Assembly (NCBI RefSeq): GCF_004122165.1
Contig: NZ_SBKO01000002.1
Span: forward strand, 310,001-374,000
Reading direction: 5' to 3'
From: Flavobacterium amnicola
GTDB taxonomy: Bacteria; Bacteroidota; Bacteroidia; Flavobacteriales; Flavobacteriaceae
Length of the DNA stretch: 64,000 nt
The position numbers and the translations under genes were made by a program. This document shows positions 17,156-27,041 of the stretch, piece by piece. The notes below the pieces were generated by a model. It saw nothing but the letters and a program-made list of their open reading frames with translations, ran no database searches and was not told the DNA's origin. The number at the start of each line of letters is the position of its first letter. Positions within the stretch are counted from its first letter, which is position 1.

Positions 17156-18706
17156 TTAAATTAAATATTGATTGGCGAGTGCTGTAAAATACACTACTTG
17201 TTGTTGTTCCCATTCGGGAGATTTATTTTTTTCTTTAGCCATGATCGAAGCAACGACAACTGCGCATTCTTTAGCTACTTTAGCATCCAAAAAAAGTAAT
17301 CGTATTCTTCTGGCTAAAATATCTTCTATAGTTTGTGCCATTTCATTGTGAATCATCCAAACCACTTCCGCTTTGGTATAGGGATAATCGGGATGCAAAG
17401 GTTCACCTAATTCAGAATCGTCTTGAATCAACTTTTGAATTTTTTCTGCATCTGAACCATAAATCGATAAGTGAGAAGGTTCGAAAACATCTGCCCAACC
17501 GTGAATTTTTAATCGCTTGGTCTTACATTTCACAAATTCCAATTGGGCTTTTTGAATGGCAATATCTATGGTATGTTGTGCCATACTCCTGTAGGTGGTC
17601 CATTTTCCACCAGTAATATGAATTAACCCCGAAGATAGAATTGTAATTTTATGATCTCGAGGCATGACTGCCGTAGAAGATTCGTTTACTACTTTTGCTA
17701 AAGGACGTAATCCCACAAAAACGCTTTTCACATCGGCTCTTGAAATTTTGGATGTCGAATATTTATTGAAATGATGCAATACAAAATCAATTTCTTCTTG
17801 CAAGGCTTGAGGTTCTAATGCAACATTTTTCACTGGTGTATCGGTCGTTCCTAAAACCAACTTATCATGCCAAGGAATCAAGAAAAACACTCGTCCATCA
17901 TCTGTTTTAGGCATCATTAAAGCAGTATTTCCGCTAAAAAAATGCTTGTCTATGACTAAATGAATTCCTTGTGATGGTGCAATGGTTTTGGTTGACGTTC
18001 CCTCAGCCATTTGCAAAACATCATCGGCGAAAACGCCAGTTGCATTAATTATTGACTTCCCTTTAATTTGATATTCTTCCTCGTTAAACGAATCTTTTGC
18101 AACAACACCTACAATCTGATTGTTTTCTTTAATAAACTGCGAAACACCACAATAATTGAGCACAGTTGCTCCATTTTCAATAGCGGTTTGGGCCAGATTA
18201 ATTGCCAATCGACTATCATCAAACTGACCATCAAAATATAAAATACCGCCTACTAATCCTTTTTTATTAATATCCGGTAGGTATTCTAATGTTTTTGATT
18301 TAGATAAAAATTTGGTGGCTCCCAAACTTAATGTACTTGATAAGAATTCATAAATCCAAAGTCCAGTACCATAAAACCATTTATCGAAATAGGTATACGA
18401 AGGCATTACAAATGGTAAAACTTTGCAAACATGCGGTGCATTTCGAAGCATTCTACCACGCTCAAAGAGTGCTTCTCGAACCAATCGAATATTGCCTTGT
18501 GCCAGATAACGAACGCCACCATGAACCAACTTAGTGGCTCGACTCGAAGTCCCTTTGGCAAAATCATGCTTTTCTAACAATAGTGTTTTGTAGCCCCGGG
18601 AGGTGGCATCGATAGCACAACCTAAACCCGTTGCACCACCACCTATGATAATGATATCGTAAGTGGGATTTTGAGAAAGTATATGTATTTGCTCTTCGCG
18701 ATTCAT
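17156..18706 (-). CDS. glpD: Aerobic glycerol-3-phosphate dehydrogenase (FAD-dependent)
   Basis: The 516-residue flavoenzyme oxidises sn-glycerol-3-phosphate to dihydroxyacetone phosphate and passes electrons to quinone at the inner membrane. The FAD-binding motif is IIIGGGATGLGCAIDA (residues 19-34), followed by the family block SSRATKLVHGGVRYL. LIPWHDKLVLGTTDTP and GLRPLA are conserved substrate-domain segments, and ITGGKWTTYRSMA is the C-terminal FAD contact. A DAO_C helical domain closes the chain. Its ATG directly follows the glpK stop (TAAATG), which suggests translational coupling. Confidence 0.97.
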   Translation of the reverse strand: MNREEQIHILSQNPTYDIIIIGGGATGLGCAIDATSRGYKTLLLEKHDFAKGTSSRATKLVHGGVRYLAQGNIRLVREALFERGRMLRNAPHVCKVLPFVMPSYTYFDKWFYGTGLWIYEFLSSTLSLGATKFLSKSKTLEYLPDINKKGLVGGILYFDGQFDDSRLAINLAQTAIENGATVLNYCGVSQFIKENNQIVGVVAKDSFNEEEYQIKGKSIINATGVFADDVLQMAEGTSTKTIAPSQGIHLVIDKHFFSGNTALMMPKTDDGRVFFLIPWHDKLVLGTTDTPVKNVALEPQALQEEIDFVLHHFNKYSTSKISRADVKSVFVGLRPLAKVVNESSTAVMPRDHKITILSSGLIHITGGKWTTYRSMAQHTIDIAIQKAQLEFVKCKTKRLKIHGWADVFEPSHLSIYGSDAEKIQKLIQDDSELGEPLHPDYPYTKAEVVWMIHNEMAQTIEDILARRIRLLFLDAKVAKECAVVVASIMAKEKNKSPEWEQQQVVYFTALANQYLI

Positions 18707-20194
18707 TTATATAAAAGAAATAGAAGCATTAATGGCTTTTTCCCATCCTGTTTTTAAAACATTTCGGTTCGCTTCTGTCATTTGCGATTCAAAAATGCGT
18801 TCGACTTTCCATTGGTTTTGAATTTCATCTATATTCTTCCAAAATCCAACCGCCAATCCGGCCAAATAAGCGGCTCCTAATGCTGTAGTTTCGGTAATGA
18901 CTGGACGAACTACATTAGTATCTAAAACATCAGCTTGAAATTGCATTAGTAAATTATTAATGGTAGCTCCGCCATCGACACGAAGTTCCTTTATTTTGAT
19001 ATTACTATCGGCATTCATCGCCGAAAGCACATCCATCGTTTGATAGGCAATACTTTCTACCGCTGCTCTCGCAATATGAGATGTATTTGTCCCTCTAGTC
19101 AATCCGGTAATGGTGCCACGAGCATGCTGATTCCAATATGGCGCCCCCAATCCGGCAAAAGCAGGTACTATATATACGCCATCGGTTGTGTCGACTTTCG
19201 TTGCTAAAGCTTCCACTTCATCAGATGATTTAATTATTCCCAATCCGTCACGAAGCCATTGTACGACAGCACCTGCAATAAAAACACTACCTTCGAGTGC
19301 ATAGTGGGTCACTCCGTTTATTTTCCAAGCGACAGTCGTTAATAAATTGTTTTGGGAAGTAATCATTTCTACTCCGGTATTCATTAGCATAAAACAACCT
19401 GTCCCATAGGTATTTTTAACCATTCCAGGATAAATACACATCTGTCCGAACAAAGCCGATTGTTGATCGCCGGCGATTCCCGCAATTGGAATTGCTGTTG
19501 ACCCATCAAGAATAGTAGTTTGTCCATACACTTCACTACTACTACATATTTTAGGAAGTACACTTTTAGGAACATTCATAATTGTAAGCAATTCTTCATC
19601 CCATTCGCAGCTAGCGATATTACATAGCATTGTTCGGCTGGCATTACTCACATCAGTCGCATGTACTTTACCATTCGTTAATTTCCATAGCAACCACGTA
19701 TCAATAGTGCCAAAAAGCAAACCACCCAATGCTGCTTTAGCCCTTGCCCCTTCAACATTATCCAAAATCCATTTCACTTTCGTACCACTGAAGTACGAAT
19801 CGACTATTAGTCCTGTTTTTTGTTGAATTAAAGCTGCTTTTCCAGCTATTTTCAATTCATCACAAAATGAAGCCGTTCTTCTGTCTTGCCAAACAATGGC
19901 ATTGTAAATTGGAAAACCAGTATTTTTATCCCAAACGACTGTCGTTTCTCTTTGATTGGTAATTCCAATAGAAGCAATCTCTGAAACTTGAATATTGGCT
20001 TTTTGAATGACTTCCAACATGGTTTCAAGCTGCGATTCCCATATTTCCATTGGACTGTGTTCTACCCAAGCTGGATTAGGGAAAATTTGAGCAAACTCTT
20101 TTTGAGCAACAGCGACAACATTTCCGTCTTTATCAAATAAAATAGAGCGACTACTAGTAGTACCTTGATCAAGCGACAAGATGTATTTTGACAT
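18707..20194 (-). CDS. glpK: Glycerol kinase
   Basis: The 495-residue FGGY-family kinase phosphorylates glycerol with ATP. The N-terminal [15 protein letters not shown] binds the phosphates. [20 protein letters not shown] and [13 protein letters not shown] are signature blocks, and [17 protein letters not shown] near residue 400 belongs to the ATP-binding half. Length and motifs are normal for GlpK. It is the first gene of glpKDF, divergent from uvrA across 143 bases. I found no convincing -7 element for it in that gap. Confidence 0.97.
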   Translation of the reverse strand: MSKYILSLDQGTTSSRSILFDKDGNVVAVAQKEFAQIFPNPAWVEHSPMEIWESQLETMLEVIQKANIQVSEIASIGITNQRETTVVWDKNTGFPIYNAIVWQDRRTASFCDELKIAGKAALIQQKTGLIVDSYFSGTKVKWILDNVEGARAKAALGGLLFGTIDTWLLWKLTNGKVHATDVSNASRTMLCNIASCEWDEELLTIMNVPKSVLPKICSSSEVYGQTTILDGSTAIPIAGIAGDQQSALFGQMCIYPGMVKNTYGTGCFMLMNTGVEMITSQNNLLTTVAWKINGVTHYALEGSVFIAGAVVQWLRDGLGIIKSSDEVEALATKVDTTDGVYIVPAFAGLGAPYWNQHARGTITGLTRGTNTSHIARAAVESIAYQTMDVLSAMNADSNIKIKELRVDGGATINNLLMQFQADVLDTNVVRPVITETTALGAAYLAGLAVGFWKNIDEIQNQWKVERIFESQMTEANRNVLKTGWEKAINASISFI

Positions 20195-20310
20195 AAAAAA
20201 TAGATTTTAACAGAAAAGAAAATAATTCTTTTTCATAAAAATAATCATTGAAAATGTAGGATTATTATTTCTGACAACAACTTATTAACAAAAGTCATTT
20301 CATAAATGTT

Positions 20311-20318
20311 TAACTTTG
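20311..20318 (+). promoter_or_regulatory. -7 element for uvrA
   Basis: TAACTTTG lies 20 bases before the uvrA ATG. No TTG stands at the standard distance, so only the -7 box is claimed. Confidence 0.4.
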
Positions 20319-20337
20319 TAAAAATTGACATTTTTAT

Positions 20338-23124
20338 ATGCTTACCGATATTTCAACACTCGAACCCAAAAAAAATATTCTTATTAAAGGCGCACAAATT
20401 CATAATTTAAAAAATTTGGATGTGGCCATTCCTCGTAATAAATTAGTAGTAATTACAGGTTTATCGGGTTCAGGAAAGTCGAGTTTGGCTTTCGATACGT
20501 TGTATGCCGAAGGACAGCGTCGGTATGTAGAAAGTTTATCGAGTTATGCCCGTCAGTTTTTAGGGCGATTGGACAAACCCAAAGTCGATTATATCAAAGG
20601 AATTGCCCCGGCAGTGGCTATTGAGCAAAAGGTGAATACAACCAACGCACGTTCTACCGTTGGAACTTCGACCGAAATTTATGACTATCTAAAATTACTT
20701 TTTGCGCGAATTGGAAAAACCTATTCTCCTAAAACAGGCCAAGAAGTCAAAAAAAATACCGTTTCCGATGTCATTAATGATGTAAAAGCTTTTGAAGTAG
20801 ATTCCAAATGGTTACTGCTTTCTCCAATTCACTTGGAAGAAGGGCGTCAATTAGAAAACAAACTCAAGGCACTTCTAAATCAAGGTTTCGCACGAATTTT
20901 AGTCAATAACGAAATGATTCGTTTAGATGAAATTGACCAACATTCGTTTGACAATAAAGACATTCTTTTAATTATCGACCGAATTGTTGTCAAACATGAG
21001 GAAGATTTCTATAACCGATTGGCCGATGCGGTACAAACGGCATTTTATGAAGGGAAAGGAATTTGCTATTTACAAGAGTTAAATACGGAGAGAAGAAATT
21101 CGTACAGTGCCAATTTTGAATTAGATGGCATCACCTTTTTAGAACCAAATGTTCATTTATTCAGTTTCAATAATCCATATGGTGCTTGTCCACAATGTGA
21201 AGGATACGGAAATATCATTGGGATTGACGAAGATTTAGTAATTCCTAACACTGCACTTTCGGTATATGAAAATGCGATTTTTCCATGGCGAGGTGAAAGC
21301 ATGAGCTGGTACCGAGATCAATTGGTGAATAATTCTCATAAATTCGATTTTCCCATCCACAAACCGTATTTTGAATTGTCAGAAGCACAAAAAGAACTGG
21401 TTTGGAACGGAAATCAATACTTTGAAGGTTTGCATAGCTTTTTCAAAGAATTAGAAGAGAAAAATTATAAAATTCAAAATCGTGTGATGCTTTCTCGCTA
21501 TCGCGGAAAAACGAAATGTAACACTTGCAAAGGAAAACGACTTCGTTCGGAAGTGAATAACATCAAAGTCGGCGGAAAAACCTTACCTGAATTGGTAGAT
21601 GTTTCAATTAAAAAGTTAATTCCTTTTTTTGCCGAATTGCAATTATCCGAATACGATTCAAAAGTAGCCAAACGATTGCTAATTGAAATCAATACCCGAT
21701 TGGCTTTTTTACAAAATGTCGGCTTGGATTATTTGACCCTAAATCGGAATTCGGCCAGTTTATCAGGAGGAGAATCCCAACGAATCAATTTAGCGACTTC
21801 ACTCGGAAGTTCCTTAGTAGGCTCTATGTACATTTTAGACGAGCCTAGTATTGGTTTGCATCCGAAAGATACCGAACGCTTGATACAAGTATTGCTTTCG
21901 CTACGTGATTTAGGCAATACGGTAATTGTAGTGGAGCACGATGAAGACATTATGAAAGCGGCCGATATGATTATTGATATTGGACCCGAAGCAGGCACAT
22001 TTGGAGGCGAATTAGTCGCACAAGGCACTTATGAAGAGATTTTACAATCCAACTCATTGACCTCATTGTATTTGAATGGAAAATTAGAAATAGAAATACC
22101 TAAAAAACGTCGAAAATTCAAAAACCATATCGAAGTTAAAGGAGCGCGTGAAAACAATCTTCAAAACATAGATGTTACCTTTCCTTTAGATGTACTAACT
22201 GTCATTACAGGGGTTTCCGGTTCTGGAAAAAGTACTTTGGTTAAGAAAATATTATATCCAGCCATTCAAAAACAAATTGAAGGCGTAGGCGAAAAAGCAG
22301 GTCAATATTCCGAAATATCGGGAAGCTATTCGCATATCAAACATATCGAGTATGTCGATCAGAATCCGATTGGAAGAAGTTCCCGCTCTAATCCAGTCAC
22401 CTATATCAAAGCCTACGATGATATTCGTGAGTTATTTGCCAAAGAAAAATTATCCAAAAACAGAGGTTATCAAGCCAAACACTTCTCTTTCAATGTGGAT
22501 GGAGGACGTTGCGAAACTTGTAAAGGAGAAGGTTCGATTAATGTAGAAATGGTGTTTATGGCTGATGTCTCTTTGCCTTGTGAAACTTGTGGTGGAAAAC
22601 GCTTCAAAAAAGAGGTTTTGGAAGTCCAATTTGAAGGCAAAAATATCGATGATATTCTTACCATGACTATTGATGAATCGGTAGCTTTCTTTAAAGAAAA
22701 GAATCAAACTAAAATCATACAAAAACTACAACCTTTACAAGATGTCGGATTGGGTTATGTACAATTAGGGCAGTCCTCTTCTACCCTTTCTGGTGGTGAA
22801 GCACAGCGTATCAAGTTGGCTACATTTTTGGTAAAAGGAACCACCAAAGAAAAAGCATTGTTTGTATTTGATGAGCCTACCACTGGGTTACATTTTCATG
22901 ATATCAAAAAATTATTAGCTTCTTTTGAAGCTTTAATCGAAAAAGGGCATTCTATTATTGTTATTGAACACAATTTGGATTTGATAAAATGTGCCGATTA
23001 CATTATTGATTTAGGTCCGGAAGGCGGTGAAAATGGTGGACAACTATTGGCCTTTGGCACTCCAGAAGAAATTGTAAAAAACAAGAAGTCGATTACAGCT
23101 TCTTATTTAAAAGATAAATTATAA
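20338..23124 (+). CDS. uvrA: Excinuclease ABC subunit A
   Basis: The 928-residue DNA-damage sensor of nucleotide-excision repair has two ABC ATPase modules. Walker A1 is GLSGSGKS (41-48) with the family block YAEGQRRYVESLSSYARQFLG; Walker A2 is GVSGSGKST near residue 625. Two signature loops are SLSGGESQRINLA and TLSGGEAQRIKLA. Zinc modules are CPQCEGYG ... CNTCKGKRL and the second CETCKGEG ... CETCGGKRF, the latter being essential for damage recognition. The length is standard. The gene is transcribed alone and ends in a terminator shared with the convergent M28 gene. Confidence 0.97.
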   Translation: MLTDISTLEPKKNILIKGAQIHNLKNLDVAIPRNKLVVITGLSGSGKSSLAFDTLYAEGQRRYVESLSSYARQFLGRLDKPKVDYIKGIAPAVAIEQKVNTTNARSTVGTSTEIYDYLKLLFARIGKTYSPKTGQEVKKNTVSDVINDVKAFEVDSKWLLLSPIHLEEGRQLENKLKALLNQGFARILVNNEMIRLDEIDQHSFDNKDILLIIDRIVVKHEEDFYNRLADAVQTAFYEGKGICYLQELNTERRNSYSANFELDGITFLEPNVHLFSFNNPYGACPQCEGYGNIIGIDEDLVIPNTALSVYENAIFPWRGESMSWYRDQLVNNSHKFDFPIHKPYFELSEAQKELVWNGNQYFEGLHSFFKELEEKNYKIQNRVMLSRYRGKTKCNTCKGKRLRSEVNNIKVGGKTLPELVDVSIKKLIPFFAELQLSEYDSKVAKRLLIEINTRLAFLQNVGLDYLTLNRNSASLSGGESQRINLATSLGSSLVGSMYILDEPSIGLHPKDTERLIQVLLSLRDLGNTVIVVEHDEDIMKAADMIIDIGPEAGTFGGELVAQGTYEEILQSNSLTSLYLNGKLEIEIPKKRRKFKNHIEVKGARENNLQNIDVTFPLDVLTVITGVSGSGKSTLVKKILYPAIQKQIEGVGEKAGQYSEISGSYSHIKHIEYVDQNPIGRSSRSNPVTYIKAYDDIRELFAKEKLSKNRGYQAKHFSFNVDGGRCETCKGEGSINVEMVFMADVSLPCETCGGKRFKKEVLEVQFEGKNIDDILTMTIDESVAFFKEKNQTKIIQKLQPLQDVGLGYVQLGQSSSTLSGGEAQRIKLATFLVKGTTKEKALFVFDEPTTGLHFHDIKKLLASFEALIEKGHSIIVIEHNLDLIKCADYIIDLGPEGGENGGQLLAFGTPEEIVKNKKSITASYLKDKL

Positions 23125-23153
23125 AAAAAGGGAAGCAAATGCTTCCCTTTTTT
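23124..23153. terminator. Bidirectional terminator
   Basis: GGGAAGC (23130-23136) pairs with GCTTCCC (23141-23147), extended by A and T runs on both sides. It lies between the convergent uvrA and M28 genes and starts at the last base of the uvrA stop. Confidence 0.9.
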
Positions 23154-23158
23154 AAAAC

Positions 23159-24349
23159 TTAATCTATCAGAATTTTTTTAAAGATTTGTTTGTCTTCCGA
23201 TTGTAATTGAACTAAGTACATCCCTTTTGATAAACTAGATATTTGTAATGTTTCAATTAATTTAGGATTTTTAACTTCCTTCACTAAAACTACTTTTCCA
23301 TTACTATCCACTACAGATACTTTGTATTCTGTTGTTTTTAACACACCAATATTGATATGTAAGGAATCTTTAGCAGGATTTGGATAAAAACTAACTTGAA
23401 AATCTTGATCTATCGTAGTTGTACTCAATGCAGTTTCTGCTTTTGCGAAATGTAAAATGGCACCAGTCGCTGCTTTTGCCACATTAAAATTATAAACGGG
23501 ATCCATATTCACCAATAAATCGGTTGCTGAATGTTTATGTGATGTTTCATTGGTTTCAAAAAAACCAGTAATGATTTCATTATTGGCTTGAAATGGCATA
23601 TAATCGGAAGCATAAGCATACGAAAGTGTCGTTTGCAAGGGAGAATAATAGCCCACACAAGTGATTAATTCATTCGTAAAAGTTGCTGAAACGGCATTAT
23701 TCGTTGAAGGAGAATTGTTAGTATCTCTTTCGCAAGTAATATTGTTATTGGTTAGACCAGCTACTCCACCAACTTCATCTAAATTAAAGACCAAGCGAAT
23801 GTCCATTTTTGGAGTGGTACCATTTACAACCGAACTTACAAAGTGTTGACTTCCTTTTAATCCATCTTCTTCCCCACTAAAATTGATAAATTTTATAGAA
23901 TATTCTGTCGGCACATTTTGAAGCAAACGCGCCATTTCTAATATACTCACAACGCCACTTCCATTGTCATTGGTACCTGTACCAACAATTGAATCATAAT
24001 GTCCACAAACGATTACATAGGTGTTCGGATAAACCGTTCCAACTTTGGTTATAATTAAATTTTTACAAACTGCTGTAGAACCACTGTAGGTATAAGAATC
24101 CTCAGTCATTTGTGATGCTGAATATCCAAAAGAGGTATATTTATTTTTAAGCCAATCGAGTGTGTTTTGTAATGCGGCAGTTCCTCTTCTCTTTACTCCC
24201 AAGGCTTCATATTCGGTTAAATTAGTAGTAATATTCGATTGAGAAACTTGATTGGCAATATCCGCATAACGTTGAATGAAAGTTTGAGATTGTAGTACAT
24301 TCAAAAATAAGAATGCAATAATAGTAGGTAAATAGTTTCGTTTTTTCAT
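23159..24349 (-). CDS. Secreted M28 family aminopeptidase with T9SS sorting domain
   Basis: The 396-residue protein begins with a signal peptide (IIAFLFLNVLQSQ). The M28 zinc-peptidase core follows: VCGHYDSIVGTG, NDNGSGV, FSGEEDGLKGSQHF, a second Asp in FNLDEVGG and a late His in ETSHKHSATD. Together these give the two-zinc ligand set of leucyl-aminopeptidase-like enzymes. The last 80 residues form a T9SS type A sorting domain (SFYPNPAKDSLHIN ... GMYLVQLQSE). It should act outside the cell and release N-terminal amino acids from peptides, complementing the M4 protease in this window. Confidence 0.93.
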   Translation of the reverse strand: MKKRNYLPTIIAFLFLNVLQSQTFIQRYADIANQVSQSNITTNLTEYEALGVKRRGTAALQNTLDWLKNKYTSFGYSASQMTEDSYTYSGSTAVCKNLIITKVGTVYPNTYVIVCGHYDSIVGTGTNDNGSGVVSILEMARLLQNVPTEYSIKFINFSGEEDGLKGSQHFVSSVVNGTTPKMDIRLVFNLDEVGGVAGLTNNNITCERDTNNSPSTNNAVSATFTNELITCVGYYSPLQTTLSYAYASDYMPFQANNEIITGFFETNETSHKHSATDLLVNMDPVYNFNVAKAATGAILHFAKAETALSTTTIDQDFQVSFYPNPAKDSLHINIGVLKTTEYKVSVVDSNGKVVLVKEVKNPKLIETLQISSLSKGMYLVQLQSEDKQIFKKILID

Positions 24350-24376
24350 TTTGGTTAGTTATTTGATTTGGTTTTT

Positions 24377-24407
24377 CAAATTTAATAAAAAACTGCATTT
24401 AAATCAA
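24377..24407 (-). promoter_or_regulatory. Promoter for the secreted M28 peptidase
   Basis: On the minus strand TTG (24407-24405) is followed after 20 bases by TAAATTTG (24384-24377), about 28 bases before the ATG. Confidence 0.55.
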
Positions 24408-24477
24408 AAATCACAACGTACTGTTTGTCAAATATTTAAAAATATTATCTATTCCTTTTTATCTAAAAATTAATTTT

Positions 24478-24493
24478 TGGCACGCATATTGAA
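24478..24493 (+). promoter_or_regulatory. Candidate sigma-54 promoter upstream of an exported protein gene
   Basis: TGGCAC-GCATA-TTGAA fits the -24/-12 layout TGGCAC-N5-TTGCW with exact GG-to-G spacing; the -12 dinucleotide is GA instead of GC. It is about 130 bases upstream of the 24623 gene. No TAnnTTTG box is apparent closer to that gene. Confidence 0.45.
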
Positions 24494-24622
24494 TATTCCT
24501 ACACAACAAGATATTTTTCTTGAACGAGGAAGCTGAAAATCGATTAGAGTAAGCAAATTTAAATTGGTGTATTATGAAATCGAAAGATTCACAAATACCT
24601 TAATTTTTAAAACTTTATTGTC

Positions 24623-25288
24623 ATGAGTAAAAAAATTACACTTTTAGTGGCCAGCATCTTCCTGGCAGGAGGAATGGCCTATGCGTCAGAAAATCCAGTT
24701 TTTTCTGAAGGCAACAAAGAAAAAAGAATTCGATTGGTAGATTATCGCGATGCCGAGCCAATTGTTTTCAATGAAAGAGGAATTGATTTTTATGTTTTCC
24801 CAACTGGAGAATTTGATTTCAATACTCGTCCAGACGATTCGCATGGTGATTACTACTTCAAAACCGCAGGAAAAAGAGGGACTGTAGTAGTAGAAAGAGG
24901 TGGAAGACCTGAAAACTTCGGAGTTCGAATAGAGCGTGACGCTTTTGGTAGAGTTCGCCGAGTTGGAAATACATTCATCAACTATGATGCATTCGATAGA
25001 GTGAATAGAATCGGAACAGTCTATATGCGCTACAACAGCTTTGCTTTAACTCAAATTGGAGGAATGCGTATTATTTATGACCGAAAAGGAAGAATTGTAG
25101 ATATGTTTGGTAATGTAAAGAGAACGTATCATACTGGTTACACTCACGATTATGATTATCCAAGAAACAATTATGATTCTTATGATAACGGTGACAGTTA
25201 CTATTACAAACAAGATGGTACTAAAGCGAAAGTAGAGACTTTGGAAGATAAAAAAGAAGATAAGAGAGACGATGACTCTCGAAGATAG
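24623..25288 (+). CDS. Exported repeat protein of unknown function
   Basis: This 221-residue protein has a signal peptide (LLVASIFLAGGMAYA, cleavage near residue 22). The middle (about 100-175) is three imperfect repeats of about 20 residues with the pattern R-V/I-G-x-x-x-x-x-Y-x-x-F (for example RRVGNTFINYDAF, NRIGTVYMRYNSF), closing with IIYDRKGRI. Such a repeat suggests beta-hairpins. The tail is rich in Tyr, Asp and Asn and then strongly charged (KKEDKRDDDSRR). Homologues are common in flavobacteria but I know of no function. The gene is monocistronic, with a sigma-54-like site upstream and a terminator downstream. A periplasmic or surface location is likely. Confidence 0.75.
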   Translation: MSKKITLLVASIFLAGGMAYASENPVFSEGNKEKRIRLVDYRDAEPIVFNERGIDFYVFPTGEFDFNTRPDDSHGDYYFKTAGKRGTVVVERGGRPENFGVRIERDAFGRVRRVGNTFINYDAFDRVNRIGTVYMRYNSFALTQIGGMRIIYDRKGRIVDMFGNVKRTYHTGYTHDYDYPRNNYDSYDNGDSYYYKQDGTKAKVETLEDKKEDKRDDDSRR

Positions 25289-25340
25289 AATTTATATAGT
25301 GGTTATATATAAATTTGGTTAGGTTGGTTTGTTTATGTTG

Positions 25341-25367
25341 AACTCCTCGCTTTGCGGGGAGTTTTTC
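25341..25367. terminator. Terminator
   Basis: AACTCCTCGC (25341-25350) pairs with GCGGGGAGTT (25354-25363) with one G.U and a 3-base loop, followed by a T run. It lies between the convergent exported-protein and glycosyltransferase genes. Confidence 0.85.
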
Positions 25368-25369
25368 TT

Positions 25370-26644
25370 TTATAATAATTTAGCCAATTTCTCGGTTAAG
25401 TTTTTACGCGAATACTGTTGCAATCCGACACCATTTGACTTCAGGTTGCTTTGTAAATACAATTCGAAGTAGGATAGCAAAGTGGCTTTTAATCGTTCTT
25501 TTTCTGAATATTTAAAAAAGGAACCGGTATTAGTGGAAGTAATAATTTCGGCAAAATCAGAATCTTTTGGACCAATCGCAATGATAGGTCTTTCCGAAAC
25601 AATATATTCAAATACTTTTCCTGGAATGATACTTTTAGTCTCTTCCGAATCAATCTCAATTAATAATAACACTTGCGATTTTCGTTGGTGTGCTACTGCT
25701 TCCTGATGCGAGACGTATCCTAAATTATTGACATAACTTTCCAACTGAAAGGTAGCAATAGAATTTAATACTTCTTGGCTTGTGGCTCCGATTAATTTCA
25801 ATTGAAACTGGTCTGCAAATTGGGTATTTTCTGCAATCAATTCCTGTAAAACTTCCCATAAAATTTGTGGATTTCTATCGGATAAAAAAGAACCAATATG
25901 CGCTAAACTAAACTTTTCATCTAAAGGTTGCTTTACCACTTTTTCTACATCATAACCATTCGTGATTACATAAATGGGCTTGGACGTAATCGCCTCAAAT
26001 TCTTTTTTGGTCGTCGGACTCGTAACCAACAATTCATCAGCAGTATTCATCACTTCGCTTTCCGAAGCTTTGTGCTTTTTCGCCGAGGAATTCGTCAATT
26101 TTAAAGCTTTATGATACCCAATGGTTGTCCAAGGATCACGAAAATCGGCAATCCATTTCACTCCTAATTCTTTCTTTAAAGACAAACCAATTAAGTGCAA
26201 ACTATGGGGCGGCCCCGTAGTAATAATGGTTTCTATCTGATTTTCTTGTATGTATTTCGAAAGAAATTTCACCGAAGGTTTCACCCACAACACGCGAGCA
26301 TCGGGAATAAACAAATTACCACGAACCCAAAGCATCATTTTCTGAACAAACGATTGCTTTTTCTGATTGGGAATAATTCCAGAACTTATTTTTTTGGTAC
26401 TATTTTTTGAAAACACCGAAGCCCAAGCATAAGGCTCGATGATTTTATTTTTTAGAATGATTGCTATATCGGAAACTTCTGAAAGTAAATTTTCATCCAC
26501 TAATGGATATGTTGGGTTTTCAGGGATATACACTACCGGTTGAATTCCGAAATCAGGTAAATACTTTACAAACTTTAACCAGCGTTGCACGCCGGGTCCG
26601 CCTGCTGGAGGCCAATAATAGGTTATGATCAGTACTTTTTTCAT
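25370..26644 (-). CDS. Glycosyltransferase, GT4-like
   Basis: The 424-residue cytoplasmic enzyme has a GT-B fold. The N-terminal Rossmann half opens with KKVLIITYYWPPAGGPGVQRW, the gly-rich acceptor loop typical of GT4-like enzymes. The middle has TTGPPHSLHLIGL and WIADFRDPWT. The C-terminal nucleotide-sugar half includes YVITNGYD, LAHIGSF and the late PGKVFEYIVSERPIIAIGPKDSDF, where E-x7-E is only partly kept. Donor and acceptor cannot be told from sequence: surface polysaccharide or LPS modification is likely. It follows the YfhO-crcB group on the minus strand after a 31-base gap, so it may share that transcript. Confidence 0.85.
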   Translation of the reverse strand: MKKVLIITYYWPPAGGPGVQRWLKFVKYLPDFGIQPVVYIPENPTYPLVDENLLSEVSDIAIILKNKIIEPYAWASVFSKNSTKKISSGIIPNQKKQSFVQKMMLWVRGNLFIPDARVLWVKPSVKFLSKYIQENQIETIITTGPPHSLHLIGLSLKKELGVKWIADFRDPWTTIGYHKALKLTNSSAKKHKASESEVMNTADELLVTSPTTKKEFEAITSKPIYVITNGYDVEKVVKQPLDEKFSLAHIGSFLSDRNPQILWEVLQELIAENTQFADQFQLKLIGATSQEVLNSIATFQLESYVNNLGYVSHQEAVAHQRKSQVLLLIEIDSEETKSIIPGKVFEYIVSERPIIAIGPKDSDFAEIITSTNTGSFFKYSEKERLKATLLSYFELYLQSNLKSNGVGLQQYSRKNLTEKLAKLL

Positions 26645-26675
26645 AGACTTTGCGAGGAACGAAGCAATCTCACTT

Positions 26676-27041
26676 CTAGTTTTTCATTAGTATTAATCCT
26701 ACCCAAGTAGCTGTAAATCCAACGAGAATACTTAAAGCTGTATATAGCAAAGCGAGTCCCATTTGATTATTTTGTATTAATTGCACATTCTCATTCGAAA
26801 ATGTAGAAAACGTCGTATAGCCTCCACACAATCCCGTAATTAAAAAGAATTTTAAATCCTGAGAGAGTACATTTTGTTTTTCGAAATAACCGAAGAACAA
26901 ACCTATTAACAAACAACCCAATACATTCGCTACAAAAGTTCCGTAAGGAAATCCTTCATATTTTGATAAAGCTTGAGAAGTTAGATAACGTAAAACGCTT
27001 CCTAATGCTCCACCCAATGCTATGTACAGAATGGTTTTCAA
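26676..27041 (-). CDS. crcB: Fluoride channel/exporter CrcB (Fluc)
   Basis: The 121-residue inner-membrane protein has four hydrophobic helices and works as an antiparallel dimer that expels fluoride. Signature segments are GGALGSVLRYLTS near the N-terminus, GTFVANVLGCLLIG with the pore Asn, and GLCGGYTTFSTFSNE with the Phe-box and central sodium-site residues. No fluoride riboswitch can precede it, because its ATG directly abuts the stop of the YfhO-family gene. It is therefore probably expressed constitutively as part of that operon. Confidence 0.94.
   Translation of the reverse strand: MKTILYIALGGALGSVLRYLTSQALSKYEGFPYGTFVANVLGCLLIGLFFGYFEKQNVLSQDLKFFLITGLCGGYTTFSTFSNENVQLIQNNQMGLALLYTALSILVGFTATWVGLILMKN

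Noticed and set aside
24574..24603. Short frame starting ATGAAATCGAAAG upstream of the exported repeat protein
   Set aside because: Only nine codons before a stop; no attenuator-like structure or biased codons to call a leader peptide.
26642..27041. Fluoride riboswitch for crcB
   Set aside because: There is no room: the crcB ATG abuts the preceding stop codon and no such fold is visible.
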